In this document: piece after piece, positions 16,637-25,730 of the stretch
Position numbering within the stretch: position 1 is the first letter of the stretch
Layout of the letters: every line of letters starts with the position of its first letter
Assembly: GCF_000430645.1 (NCBI RefSeq)
Contig: NZ_KE387186.1
Span: 340,646 to 404,645 of the forward strand
Direction of reading: 5' to 3'
Length of the DNA: 64,000 nt
Origin: Aquimarina latercula DSM 2041
GTDB taxonomy: Bacteria; Bacteroidota; Bacteroidia; Flavobacteriales; Flavobacteriaceae
Program-made: the position numbers and the translations under genes
Notes under the pieces: model-generated
Databases searched by the model: none
What the model saw: only the letters and a program-made list of their open reading frames with translations
Told to the model about the DNA's origin: nothing

Positions 16637-16654
16637 CTTTACAAAAAAATAATA

Positions 16655-17212
16655 ATGGGGAAGAATGTCTTGGACGCACTTATAGATGGTGATTCTAAAA
16701 TTATCAATAAAGTTTACACAACAAATTTTCCTTTAGTAAAGAAATTTGTTTTGCAAAACAATGGTAATGAGGAGGATGCAAAAGATGTTTTTCAAAAGGC
16801 ATTACTACAAATTGCAGTGCGGCATAGAAAAGAAGGTATTACTATCGAGACTAGTTTTGGTGGATATTTGTTTAAAGTTTGTAAAAATTTATGGAGGAGA
16901 GAGTTAAATAGTTACAAAAAGAGGGTAACAAATAAGGGTGTTATTGAACTGACAAGTGAGTATAGAGATTATTCATTAGCGGTTATGGAACAAAAACGAC
17001 AGGAATTGTTAGTTGAAAAATTAGATAAAATTTCAGGCAATTGTAAAAATATATTGACACTTTTTTTTGCTAAAACACCTTATAAAGAAATAGTAGCAAC
17101 TACTGAATATAATTCTGAATCTGCCGTTAGACAACGTGTTTTTAAATGTAAAAAGAAGCTAATAGAGTTAATTGAAAACGATGAAAGATATAAATCATTG
17201 ATCGAAATATGA
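16655..17212 (+). CDS. ECF-type RNA polymerase sigma factor
   Basis: A sigma-70 family factor of 185 residues from the ATG at 16655 (MGKNVLDALIDGDSKII). Region 2 covers about residues 20-85 (NEEDAKDVFQKALLQI) and region 4 about 120-170 (LTLFFAKTPYKEIVATTEYNSESAVRQRVFKCKKKL). An in-frame ATG 54 bases upstream lies before the -7 box and adds a hydrophobic stretch unlike the family. Its stop overlaps the next gene's ATG by 4 bases. It probably directs a small regulon, perhaps the divergent CHAT operon. Confidence 0.88.
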   Translation: MGKNVLDALIDGDSKIINKVYTTNFPLVKKFVLQNNGNEEDAKDVFQKALLQIAVRHRKEGITIETSFGGYLFKVCKNLWRRELNSYKKRVTNKGVIELTSEYRDYSLAVMEQKRQELLVEKLDKISGNCKNILTLFFAKTPYKEIVATTEYNSESAVRQRVFKCKKKLIELIENDERYKSLIEI

Positions 17213-18009
17213 GTTTAGAAGAAGATATATTAATAGAACAGTTTTTAAGAGATGAACTTTCTGAAGAAGATAGAATTGATTTTCTAAACAGAATAGAAAC
17301 GGATGATGAATTTAAAAAATCATACCTCTTGGAAAAACAGCTTTTTGAAGGCCTTAATGATAAAGATTGGAGTTACTACACTAAAAAGCAGACCAAAGAA
17401 ATAGAAGAGTATGATATTTTGTTTAATGATTCGAAGACTCAGGAAATAAAGGAAAATATAGAAAAAGCATCATTCCAATATCAAAATCGAACGAATAGAA
17501 ACATTTTTACCCTTTCATCTATAGCGGCTGTTGTAGTGGTAATAATTACATTTAGTATTTTCTTTTTTAATTCTTCTGTTACTACTGAAGAGCTTTATAC
17601 AGAGTATATTATGAAAGAGAAATTGCCATCTCTTGTAAATAGGGGAGCGAATGTAGAGGAAAACAATTTAGTAGAAGCCGAAAGTGATTTTAAGAGCAAG
17701 AAATACGAAAGAGCGATCATATATTTAGATAAGGCCTTAGAAGAAGATAAAAAGAATAGTTTACTGTATTTGTATAAGGCAATATCTCATACTGAATTAA
17801 AAGAATATAACAAGGCTCAGGAAATATTAAATACTTTAATTGATAGCGATTTAGTTGACGGGGAAAAGGGGTATTGGTTTAAATCATTGGTGTTTTTGAA
17901 ATCTGATAGAATGGATGAAGCAATTAAAAATTTAGAAACTATAGTACAGGATTCTCTTTACAATCAGAGTAAAGCAAAAGAATTATTGAATAAGTTAAAT
18001 AAGAAATAA
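17209..18009 (+). CDS. Putative anti-sigma factor with TPR domain
   Basis: A 266-residue protein translated with the sigma factor (ATGA overlap). The N-terminal 95 residues are acidic, helical and cytoplasmic (EEDILIEQFLRDELSEEDR), like anti-sigma domains in Bacteroidota. One membrane segment lies at 99-120. The C-terminal part (150-265) is periplasmic and holds TPR-like repeats (KKYERAIIYLDKALEEDKKN). Such a layout fits a membrane-bound anti-sigma factor that senses an envelope partner. The anti-sigma role rests on position and topology, not on a recognised inhibitory motif. Confidence 0.7.
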   Translation: MSLEEDILIEQFLRDELSEEDRIDFLNRIETDDEFKKSYLLEKQLFEGLNDKDWSYYTKKQTKEIEEYDILFNDSKTQEIKENIEKASFQYQNRTNRNIFTLSSIAAVVVVIITFSIFFFNSSVTTEELYTEYIMKEKLPSLVNRGANVEENNLVEAESDFKSKKYERAIIYLDKALEEDKKNSLLYLYKAISHTELKEYNKAQEILNTLIDSDLVDGEKGYWFKSLVFLKSDRMDEAIKNLETIVQDSLYNQSKAKELLNKLNKK

Positions 18010-18051
18010 AAACATCTTCTTTTTTTAAGAAGAAAACAAGTCTTAATAAAA

Positions 18052-18082
18052 AACTGAATACCAGAAAATCTGATATTCAGTT
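18052..18082 (-). terminator. Terminator between convergent genes
   Basis: AACTGAATA (18052-18060) pairs with TATTCAGTT (18074-18082), with CAG/CTG inside. On the minus strand a T tract follows, so it ends the SDR gene. A weaker hairpin TCTTCT/AGAAGA at 18015-18033 may serve the plus-strand gene. Confidence 0.75.
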
Positions 18083-18107
18083 GGAATAATATTTTAAATA
18101 AGACTCT

Positions 18108-18989
18108 TTATTTATTCTTTTTAGCTCTAATAGCAGCTTCTAGCATGTCCCACATTTGTTCCGGAACTTGATCAAGTAAATTAAATTGCCCAGCTCCTTT
18201 TAACCACTCTCCACCATCTAACGTGATTACCTCTCCATTGACATATGCAGAAAAATCGGATACAAGATATGCTGCCAGATTAGCTAGTTCTTGATGATCA
18301 CCGACACGCTTAAGAGGTACTTTTTTAGCAAGATCAAACTTTTCTTTCATATCACCCGGTAAAAGTCTGTCCCAAGCTCCTTTAGTAGGAAAAGGTCCAG
18401 GAGCAATGGCATTAAAACGCATCCCGTATTTAGCCCATTCTACAGCAAGAGATCTAGTCATAGCCAGCACACCAGCTTTTGCAGTTGCACTTGGCACTAC
18501 ATAAGCAGAACCGGTCCAAGCATATGTAGTTACTATATTTAGAACATTAGTGTTTTGATATTTTGTATCTATCCAATGTTTACCAAATGCTAGTGTACAA
18601 TTTTTTGTTCCTTTTAATACAATGTCAATGATAGTATCAAAGGCATTAGCGGATAAACGTTCTGTAGGAGAAATAAAGTTTCCAGCGGCATTATTTAATA
18701 GTATGTCTACGGTTCCAAATGCCTCTAAAACCTGATCTTTCATAGCTTCTACTTGATCATAATGTCTTACATCGCATTGAAGTGGGAGGCAAGTACCTCC
18801 AGTTTCTGATTCTAACTCTTTAGCCGTACCTTGTAATTTTTCAAGATTACGTGAAGTTATTGCTACTTTTGCTCCAAGCTCCATAAAATACTTGGTCATA
18901 GACTTTCCAAGTCCGCTACCTCCTCCGGTAACTACAATGTTTTTTCCTTCAAGCGCTCCATCTCGAAGCATTTTATCAGTATAGCTCAT
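18108..18989 (-). CDS. SDR family oxidoreductase (2,4-dienoyl-CoA reductase-like)
   Basis: A 293-residue short-chain dehydrogenase. The NAD(P) motif is TGGGSGLGKSM near residue 21, the NNAAGN box follows, and the C-terminal half has the PGPFPTKGAWDRL segment. The usual YxxxK is changed: the segment reads VVPSATAKAGVLAMTRSLA, with Ser and Lys but no Tyr, as in peroxisomal-type 2,4-dienoyl-CoA reductases. It probably works in unsaturated fatty acid beta-oxidation, and its place after methylmalonyl-CoA mutase fits acyl-CoA metabolism. Confidence 0.85.
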   Translation of the reverse strand: MSYTDKMLRDGALEGKNIVVTGGGSGLGKSMTKYFMELGAKVAITSRNLEKLQGTAKELESETGGTCLPLQCDVRHYDQVEAMKDQVLEAFGTVDILLNNAAGNFISPTERLSANAFDTIIDIVLKGTKNCTLAFGKHWIDTKYQNTNVLNIVTTYAWTGSAYVVPSATAKAGVLAMTRSLAVEWAKYGMRFNAIAPGPFPTKGAWDRLLPGDMKEKFDLAKKVPLKRVGDHQELANLAAYLVSDFSAYVNGEVITLDGGEWLKGAGQFNLLDQVPEQMWDMLEAAIRAKKNK

Positions 18990-19036
18990 ATGTTATGTAT
19001 TATAATGTCTTTATTTTTGTGAAAGTTACAATTTAT

Positions 19037-19070
19037 ATTTAAAATACTATGCATGCATAGTATTTTAAAT
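19037..19070. terminator. 34-bp perfect palindrome after scpA
   Basis: Left arm 19037-19053 and right arm 19054-19070 are exact reverse complements, centred on TGCATGCA. It abuts the stop codon of scpA at 19071. It probably ends or stabilises the scpA transcript, although the T tract is interrupted. It could instead be a protein-binding palindrome for the SDR promoter, which lies 48 bases away. Confidence 0.6.
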
Positions 19071-21206
19071 TTATTCAAACGTCGAAATTAAAATGTTAAG
19101 TATCGTAATTGCAGCATCACTAATTTTGGTTCCTGGACCAAATATAGCAACAGCGCCCTCTTGGAATAGAAAATCATAGTCATCTGGAGGGATAACTCCT
19201 CCGACAATTACCATAATATCTTCTCTTCCGTGTTTTTTTAACTCTGCAATAATCTGCGGCACAAGTGTTTTGTGTCCGCCTGCTAACGAAGAGACTCCAA
19301 CGATGTGTACATCATTTTCTACAGCCTGTTTAGCGGCTTCTATTGGGGTTTGAAATAACGGGCCTATATCTACATCAAAACCTACATCGGCATAACTAGT
19401 AGCTACTACTTTTGCACCTCGATCATGGCCATCTTGCCCCATTTTTGCAATCATTATTCTTGGTCTTCGGCCTTCTAAATCAGCGAATTGATTTGCAAGT
19501 TCTCGAGCCTTATTAAAAGATTCGTCATTCTTTATTTCTTTAGCATACACTCCAGTAAATGATTTAATTTCTGCTTTATATCTTCCAAATTCTTTCTCAA
19601 GGGCATCACTAATTTCTCCTAAGGTAGCTCTTAATCGAGCAGCATTTACCGCTAAAGCTAATAAATTTTGTTTATCATCTTTGGCTGCTTCTGATAAATT
19701 ATCAAGTGCTTCTCTTACAGCATTATCATCTCTTGATTTTTTGACATTTGTTAAACCTTCAATTTGTTGATTTCTAACAGCGTCATTATCTACTTTTAGA
19801 GTAGCAATATGTTCTTCCTCTTCTAGTTGAAATTTATTTACACCAATGATAACATCTTGTTCACTATCTATTCTAGCTTGTTTTCTGGCTGCAGCTTCTT
19901 CTATCCGCATTTTAGGAATTCCAGCCTCAATGGCTTTAGTCATTCCTCCTAATTCTTCTACCTCTTCGAGTAATTTCCAAGCTTTTTCTGCAATATCATT
20001 GGTTAATGATTCTACATAATAACTTCCTGCCCAAGGATCAACCGTTCTATTTATTTGTGTTTCTTCTTGAAGGTATATTTGTGTATTTCGAGCTATTCTA
20101 GCAGAGAAATCTGTTGGTAGAGCAATTGCTTCATCCAATGCATTTGTATGTAAACTTTGCGTTCCTCCAAAAGCCGCCGCGCTCGCTTCGATACAAGTTC
20201 TGGCTACATTGTTAAAAGGATCCTGGGCTGTTAGGCTCCATCCACTAGTTTGACAATGCGTTCTTAGCATCAGAGATTTCGGGTTTTTAGGGTTAAATTG
20301 TTTAATTAATTTAGCCCAAAGCATACGAGCAGCACGCATTTTAGCAATCTCCATAAAGTGATTCATTCCAATAGCCCAAAAGAATGATAGGCGAGGAGCG
20401 AAAGAATCTACATCCAGTCCTGCTTCGATACCTTTTCTGATATATTCTAATCCATCGGCTAGCGTATAAGCTAATTCTATATCACAGGTAGCACCTGCTT
20501 CTTGCATATGATAGCCAGAAATACTTATTGGATTAAACTTAGGCATGTTTTTAGAACAATATTTAAAAATATCGCTAATGATTCGCATAGATGGAGTAGG
20601 AGGATAAATATAAGTGTTACGAACCATGAATTCTTTAAGAATATCATTTTGGATAGTACCAGAAAGTAATTTTTGATCTACTCCTTGCTCTTCTGCAGCA
20701 ACAATGTAAAAAGCCATTATAGGTAACACTGCTCCATTCATAGTCATAGAAACAGACATTTTATCTAGTGGTATCTGATCGAAGAGGACTTTCATATCCT
20801 CAACAGTATCGATAGCTACTCCTGCCATTCCTACGTCTCCAAATACTCTTTCATGATCGCTATCATATCCTCGGTGAGTAGCGAGGTCAAAAGCAACTGA
20901 TAATCCTTTTTGACCCGCTGCTAAATTTCTACGGTAAAAAGCATTACTTTCTTCTGCTGTAGAAAAACCGGCATATTGTCTTATAGTCCAAGGTCTTCTT
21001 ACATACATTGTAGAATACGGACCTCTTAAATAAGGAGGGATTCCTGCGGCAAAATTAAGATGCTCAAGATCTTTTATTTCTTCACCCGTATATTCCTCTT
21101 TTATTTCAATTCCTTCAGAAGTAATAAAGGTTTTGTTTTCCGAAGTAACTTTAGTTGTACTGGTTTCTTTTTGCAGTGTAATATGTTGAATATTTTTTCT
21201 GGTCAT
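19071..21206 (-). CDS. scpA: Methylmalonyl-CoA mutase large (alpha) subunit
   Basis: Interconverts (R)-methylmalonyl-CoA and succinyl-CoA with adenosylcobalamin. The 711-residue length is normal. The catalytic barrel (about 40-540) starts with YLRGPYSTMYVRRPWTIRQY; the C-terminal B12 domain carries the base-off motif DGHDRGAKVVATSYADVGFD and GGVIPPDDY. It pairs with the small subunit encoded upstream (22135-23502), separated by a hypothetical gene. Used for propionate/branched-chain degradation or succinyl-CoA supply. Confidence 0.96.
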   Translation of the reverse strand: MTRKNIQHITLQKETSTTKVTSENKTFITSEGIEIKEEYTGEEIKDLEHLNFAAGIPPYLRGPYSTMYVRRPWTIRQYAGFSTAEESNAFYRRNLAAGQKGLSVAFDLATHRGYDSDHERVFGDVGMAGVAIDTVEDMKVLFDQIPLDKMSVSMTMNGAVLPIMAFYIVAAEEQGVDQKLLSGTIQNDILKEFMVRNTYIYPPTPSMRIISDIFKYCSKNMPKFNPISISGYHMQEAGATCDIELAYTLADGLEYIRKGIEAGLDVDSFAPRLSFFWAIGMNHFMEIAKMRAARMLWAKLIKQFNPKNPKSLMLRTHCQTSGWSLTAQDPFNNVARTCIEASAAAFGGTQSLHTNALDEAIALPTDFSARIARNTQIYLQEETQINRTVDPWAGSYYVESLTNDIAEKAWKLLEEVEELGGMTKAIEAGIPKMRIEEAAARKQARIDSEQDVIIGVNKFQLEEEEHIATLKVDNDAVRNQQIEGLTNVKKSRDDNAVREALDNLSEAAKDDKQNLLALAVNAARLRATLGEISDALEKEFGRYKAEIKSFTGVYAKEIKNDESFNKARELANQFADLEGRRPRIMIAKMGQDGHDRGAKVVATSYADVGFDVDIGPLFQTPIEAAKQAVENDVHIVGVSSLAGGHKTLVPQIIAELKKHGREDIMVIVGGVIPPDDYDFLFQEGAVAIFGPGTKISDAAITILNILISTFE

Positions 21207-21417
21207 TTTAAAATTTCATTTTTTCAATCCAATTCTAAGTTACTTGTATTTGTGAATTACAAGTAACTAGTATCTATAAGGTACAAATTAGAGGATTATA
21301 TCTTATTTTCATTGAAGAAAATCATTGCTAAAAATGTAAAATTACGGTTTTATTAATGATCTATTTTAGAAAATATAAAATATGTTAACTGTTTATGAAA
21401 GAATATTGCAATAATGT

Positions 21418-22050
21418 CTAACCAAAAGCTTTTTCAATAACCATTAGAATTGAATAATATATATCAAAAGCTATAAATTTCTTTATTTCGGCAGCTTTAA
21501 TTTTTTTATCAGGGATGTAATAAATTCTTTGCGCTATTAAAGAAGTACTAACGTTTCCATCTTGTTCAAGTGTGCTGATTATATTTTGAAAATCATCACT
21601 ATCACTATTATTTTTAAGACATTGAATTAATCCACCTCTGTAATTAAATATCAATATTTCTTCTTCTCCTTTTTTGGAAGGGTTTGTGTAGGGAGATGCT
21701 TTTTTCGTTGCCTCTTGATTTTCGTAATCACTTAGTTTTACCCAAATAGAGTTAGGATCACTAGATTTTTTTTTAAAGGTTCTCGCTAATTGGATAGAAT
21801 TGTTAGATGGTAATTTTCTTAAATCCAGCGATAGACTTGCAACTTCTGCTAGAAAAGTTCGATACGTTTTTATAGAATCATTTCCGAATTTGTAGTGCGC
21901 AAATAAGTCTTTTTCGAAAGAATTAAAGGCTTTGGAATAAAGTCCACTGCTATCTACACTTAGACAATTGACACTACTTTGAGAGTGGCCAAATACCGTA
22001 ATAAGTAAAAATGCTACTAAAGCGATTCTAGATCTAATCATTTGGGGCAT
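21418..22050 (-). CDS. Hypothetical secreted protein
   Basis: A 210-residue protein with signal peptide (LVAFLLITVFGHSQ, cleavage near residue 24). The mature part is mixed helical, with a basic segment (KKSSDPNSIWVKLSDYENQEATKKA). I recognise no domain. It sits between the two methylmalonyl-CoA mutase genes in the same direction, with 84- and 211-base gaps, so co-transcription is possible but a shared function is not evident. Confidence 0.55.
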   Translation of the reverse strand: MPQMIRSRIALVAFLLITVFGHSQSSVNCLSVDSSGLYSKAFNSFEKDLFAHYKFGNDSIKTYRTFLAEVASLSLDLRKLPSNNSIQLARTFKKKSSDPNSIWVKLSDYENQEATKKASPYTNPSKKGEEEILIFNYRGGLIQCLKNNSDSDDFQNIISTLEQDGNVSTSLIAQRIYYIPDKKIKAAEIKKFIAFDIYYSILMVIEKAFG

Positions 22051-22134
22051 CGATTAAGATTTAGTTTTGTTAATTATTTGTTAGTTAAATGTTAATTTCA
22101 ACGAAAGTTAACAATAAATTATCAATTATTTGCG

Positions 22135-23502
22135 TTATACATAGTTTTTCTCTGTTTTTTCGCACAATCTTCTAGTGATAATTGGGTTTATTAACGTTTT
22201 TCTTATATTTTTTTCTTTAAATAAAGACTTTTGTAATGGTGGAATTACTTCTTTAGGATTTTTATAGGTATTAGCACCTGTTAAAATAATTTCCTCCTTA
22301 TCAAAAAGTTCTTGCTCTTTATCTGCGCTTTCTTTTATTTTTTTCTGAATTGTTCCAGCTTTTAATTGCTTTAAATAACCACCACTTTCTTCAATATTCT
22401 TAAATAATGATAGGGCCTTATCCGCTAATTGATTCGTTAAGCTTTCAATATAATATGATCCAGATGATGGATTGTTTACAATATCAAAATAACTTTCATT
22501 TTTTAAGATCAACAATTGATTGATCGCTATTCTTGTTCCAAAATCATTTTCAAGATTATAAATATCATCATATCTTAAATTATGAATAATATCTGCCCCG
22601 CCTAAAACAGCACTCATACACTCCGTTGTTGTACGAAGCATATTTACATTATAATCTAAAATAGTTTTATTTCTGTGTGAAGGATGTGCGAATATATAAC
22701 ATTTTTTTAACATATTATATTCTTCGGATAAAGAATCCCATAATATTCTTAATGCTCTTAATTTTGCAATTTCAAAAAAATAATTTCCCCCAATCGCTAC
22801 TTTAAAAATAACAGGTGTTTTAATAAAAGGATTGTCTTTTTTACTTTCAAAATAATTAAGGTACTCATTTACGTGAGCCATACCATATGCTAATTGCTGA
22901 ATCATTGTAGCTCCCGCATTTTGCAGTATACTAAGGTCTACCGTGATGCTGCTTTTTAAATCAGGATTTTCCGAAACAATACTTTCTAATTTATTATGGT
23001 CATCTTTTAGGCTGTCGTACCAATTTCCTGTTTTCCCTAAGTTTCCAATGATATCGGTTAATAGGTGGATGGAAAGTTTAGATGTAAGAACATGGTTGTT
23101 TAACTTATTTGCATAATCCGTTGATAGGAATAAGGTTTCAATAAAGACAAATACATTAGGGGAAATATTGGATAGTAATGTCGCCGGGTTAATATTTTCA
23201 TTGGTAATAATAAAATATAGACTCTCCGCTCCTTTTTTGATTGCAGTTAATGCAGTATTATTTCCTGTAGTTGCATCTTTAACTTCTATCTTTTGAGAAT
23301 TTTTCCAGGTAGATGGGTGATTTACATTCTTCTGATTTGGAGTAATATCTTCTTCATTATAGAATGGTTTGACATCTATACCTTCATAAGATTTATATAT
23401 TAGTGCTTCATTATAGTCAGCACCTTTTAAATCAAATTGAATTTTTTGTTTCCATTCTTTCGCAGAAACTTTATCGAAATCATTAAATAAAGTTTTAGTC
23501 AT
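22135..23502 (-). CDS. mutA: Methylmalonyl-CoA mutase small (beta) subunit
   Basis: The non-catalytic partner of the mutase: a TIM-barrel related to the large subunit (YKSYEGIDVKPFYNEEDI, and GSYYIESLTNQLADKA near the end). It lacks the DxHxxG cobalamin motif, as expected. I use the ATG at 23502 (MTKTLFNDFD), which overlaps the end of the DivIC-like gene by 8 bases; an in-frame ATG at 23556 lies deeper in that gene. About 455 residues. Confidence 0.9.
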   Translation of the reverse strand: MTKTLFNDFDKVSAKEWKQKIQFDLKGADYNEALIYKSYEGIDVKPFYNEEDITPNQKNVNHPSTWKNSQKIEVKDATTGNNTALTAIKKGAESLYFIITNENINPATLLSNISPNVFVFIETLFLSTDYANKLNNHVLTSKLSIHLLTDIIGNLGKTGNWYDSLKDDHNKLESIVSENPDLKSSITVDLSILQNAGATMIQQLAYGMAHVNEYLNYFESKKDNPFIKTPVIFKVAIGGNYFFEIAKLRALRILWDSLSEEYNMLKKCYIFAHPSHRNKTILDYNVNMLRTTTECMSAVLGGADIIHNLRYDDIYNLENDFGTRIAINQLLILKNESYFDIVNNPSSGSYYIESLTNQLADKALSLFKNIEESGGYLKQLKAGTIQKKIKESADKEQELFDKEEIILTGANTYKNPKEVIPPLQKSLFKEKNIRKTLINPIITRRLCEKTEKNYV

Positions 23503-23854
23503 CGTTCTTTTTTTTAGGGATACTGTCTTCGTATTCGATAATGTAAATTTCTTCATTATCTCTTTTCATAAAATATTCTTCTCTTGCAAACTTTTCTAGT
23601 TCACCGCTATCTTTTAGAATTTTTATGTCCTTTTGATCTTTAACAATTTCCTTTTTATAATATTCTTTATTATCCTTTAATTCTTTAATTTCTTGATCCA
23701 ATTCTCTATGAATAAGCCAAGAATTAGTGTCTAAAAATAGAATCCACACTACGAATACCAAAATGATAAGCACATATTTATTAAAAAATATGGCAAAAAC
23801 AGGAATCAATGAAGGAGTATTCCTAAGCTTTTCGAAATAGCGTTGTAGCTTCAA
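23495..23854 (-). CDS. Septum formation initiator family protein (DivIC/FtsB-like)
   Basis: A 119-residue bitopic membrane protein. One membrane segment lies at about 22-42, followed by a coiled coil (DQEIKELKDNKEYYKKEIVK) and the short conserved segment SGELEKFAREEYFMKRDNEE, typical of DivIC/FtsB. It is part of the cell division machinery with FtsL/FtsQ. Lies 40 bases after uridine kinase and overlaps mutA. Confidence 0.88.
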   Translation of the reverse strand: MKLQRYFEKLRNTPSLIPVFAIFFNKYVLIILVFVVWILFLDTNSWLIHRELDQEIKELKDNKEYYKKEIVKDQKDIKILKDSGELEKFAREEYFMKRDNEEIYIIEYEDSIPKKKNDD

Positions 23855-23894
23855 TTTAGATTAAAATATTTATTAGTTTATAAAGGTACAAAAG

Positions 23895-24509
23895 TTAATT
23901 CAAGCGTTCTTTCACTATAGTACGAACTATATCAATTACTACATTATTATAATTATTATTTGGAATAATTAGATCAGCAAATTCTTTTGTGGGGTCAATA
24001 AATTGTTGGTGCATTGGTTTTAGTGTGTTTTGATATCTATCTAAAACTTCTTCCATATCACGACCTCTCTCTGCAATATCACGTTTTAAACGACGAATTA
24101 AGCGTTCGTCACTATCTGTTTGTACATATATTTTAATATCAAACATTTCCCGTATTTTAGGGTTTGTTAGGATTAAAATACCTTCTACAATAATCACTTT
24201 ACTAGGTTTGGTCAATATAGTTTCTTTAGTGCGGTTATGTTCCACAAAGGAGTAAACGGGTTGTTCAATAGTTTTTCCTTTCCTTAAAGCACTAAGATGT
24301 TCTCCTAATAATTCAAAGTCGATAGACTGAGGATGATCAAAATTAATTTTTGTTCGCTCTTCATATCTAAGATGACTGGTGTCTTTGTAATAAGAATCCT
24401 GAGATATGACACATACTTCATTTTCAGGTAATTCGTTAACAATTTGATTTACTACGGTTGTTTTTCCGCAACCAGTTCCTCCAGCTATACCAATAATTAG
24501 CATTCCCAA
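23895..24509 (-). CDS. udk: Uridine kinase
   Basis: Phosphorylates uridine and cytidine with ATP or GTP in pyrimidine salvage. The 204-residue protein starts with IIGIAGGTGCGKTTVV (P-loop) and has QDSYYKD, the INFDHPQSIDF substrate segment, and RLIRRLKRDIAERGRD. Length and motifs are normal. The ATG at 24503 (second Met) is an alternative start. First gene of the udk-divIC-mutA run. Confidence 0.95.
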   Translation of the reverse strand: MGMLIIGIAGGTGCGKTTVVNQIVNELPENEVCVISQDSYYKDTSHLRYEERTKINFDHPQSIDFELLGEHLSALRKGKTIEQPVYSFVEHNRTKETILTKPSKVIIVEGILILTNPKIREMFDIKIYVQTDSDERLIRRLKRDIAERGRDMEEVLDRYQNTLKPMHQQFIDPTKEFADLIIPNNNYNNVVIDIVRTIVKERLN

Positions 24510-24599
24510 TATTTTTTTGACAAATTTAGAAATACTTATTGAGTTATTAAGTTTTTGTGTAAGAGAGTTTTTATAACCTACATGATTAATGAAAAAAAA

Positions 24600-25685
24600 T
24601 TATTGAGGATAGCAGATAATTCCAGAGGAAGAATCTTTCTTAGCACCAGTAACTGATTGTAGGCAGTTTACTTCATTTAGCTCCCTTAAAACTCCCATGA
24701 AGGCAAAAATTAATGCTTCTTTATAATCAATGACATTTTCTTCTGGTATAATGACAGTTGTGTAATTTTGTAATTTTTGTTTTAGGGTTTCTATTAAGAA
24801 GTCATTTTTTGCACCTCCGCCAGTTACTAAGATCGATGATTTTTTTTTCCCTGTGTTTTTTATTGCGTTTGTAATTTGTTCCGTTATATGATGAACAGAT
24901 GTGTATAGCAGATTTTCGACAGGTTCATTGGACTTTTCTATAATTGGTACAATTTTATCTAAGAACCATTCATATCCAAGTGATTTTGGATAAGGACCTT
25001 TATAGTATGATAAGTCGTTTAGAGTATTGTATAATTCTTCGATTAGTTCCCCTGTTCTTGCTATTTTACCTCCATCATCATATTCAAGATCTATAGAATT
25101 GCAAATAAGATTTAATAACATATTAGCAGGAGAGATATCATAGGCTATTCTTTTTTCATCAAGATCAAACGAAATGTTGCTAATGCCTCCTAAATTAAGG
25201 CAAAAATCATATTCATTAAATAATAGTCGGTCTCCTATTGGGACTAAGGGTGCGCCTTGTCCGCCAAGAGCTACATCATTAGTTCTGAAATCATAAATTA
25301 CTTTTAAATTAGAAGTATTAGCGATATGCTGGCCAGATCCAATCTGATAGGTTAATCCAATTTCAGGCTGATGAAAAACAGTATGCCCGTGACTAGAAAT
25401 GAAATCTACAGCTATTGAATTCTTATTGATAAATTTTGCCACTTGTTTTCCTAGCCAGGTTCCATAGGTATTATGAAATGCTAGTAGATCCGTACTGGGA
25501 AGATCTACAGTGTTTTTTAATTTATTCTTAAAATCTTCAGAGTATGCTATGTTTTCTGTATTGACAATAGAAAATGTCCAAGAGCCCTCGTGTTTTTTTA
25601 TGTGGCAATAGGCGATATCCAAACCATCTAGTGAGGTTCCGGACATTAATCCAATTACTTTATATGTTTTATAAAAAGTGGACAT
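24600..25685 (-). CDS. anmK: Anhydro-N-acetylmuramic acid kinase
   Basis: Phosphorylates and opens 1,6-anhydro-MurNAc during peptidoglycan recycling. The family N-terminus VIGLMSGTSLDGLDIAY is intact, as are SSHGHTVFHQP, LNLGGISNISF and the ATP-binding segment LVTGGGAKNDFLIETL. I use the ATG at 25685 (MSTFYK); a TTG four codons upstream is less likely. The gene stands alone between udk and a hypothetical gene. Confidence 0.94.
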   Translation of the reverse strand: MSTFYKTYKVIGLMSGTSLDGLDIAYCHIKKHEGSWTFSIVNTENIAYSEDFKNKLKNTVDLPSTDLLAFHNTYGTWLGKQVAKFINKNSIAVDFISSHGHTVFHQPEIGLTYQIGSGQHIANTSNLKVIYDFRTNDVALGGQGAPLVPIGDRLLFNEYDFCLNLGGISNISFDLDEKRIAYDISPANMLLNLICNSIDLEYDDGGKIARTGELIEELYNTLNDLSYYKGPYPKSLGYEWFLDKIVPIIEKSNEPVENLLYTSVHHITEQITNAIKNTGKKKSSILVTGGGAKNDFLIETLKQKLQNYTTVIIPEENVIDYKEALIFAFMGVLRELNEVNCLQSVTGAKKDSSSGIICYPQ

Positions 25686-25730
25686 ATAGGGATGCAAACT
25701 ACCAAAATATTTTGAACAAAATCACTTTGA

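Noticed and set aside
16601..16654. An upstream in-frame ATG that would lengthen the sigma factor by 18 residues.
   Set aside because: It precedes the TACTTTTG promoter box and adds a hydrophobic stretch not seen in the family.
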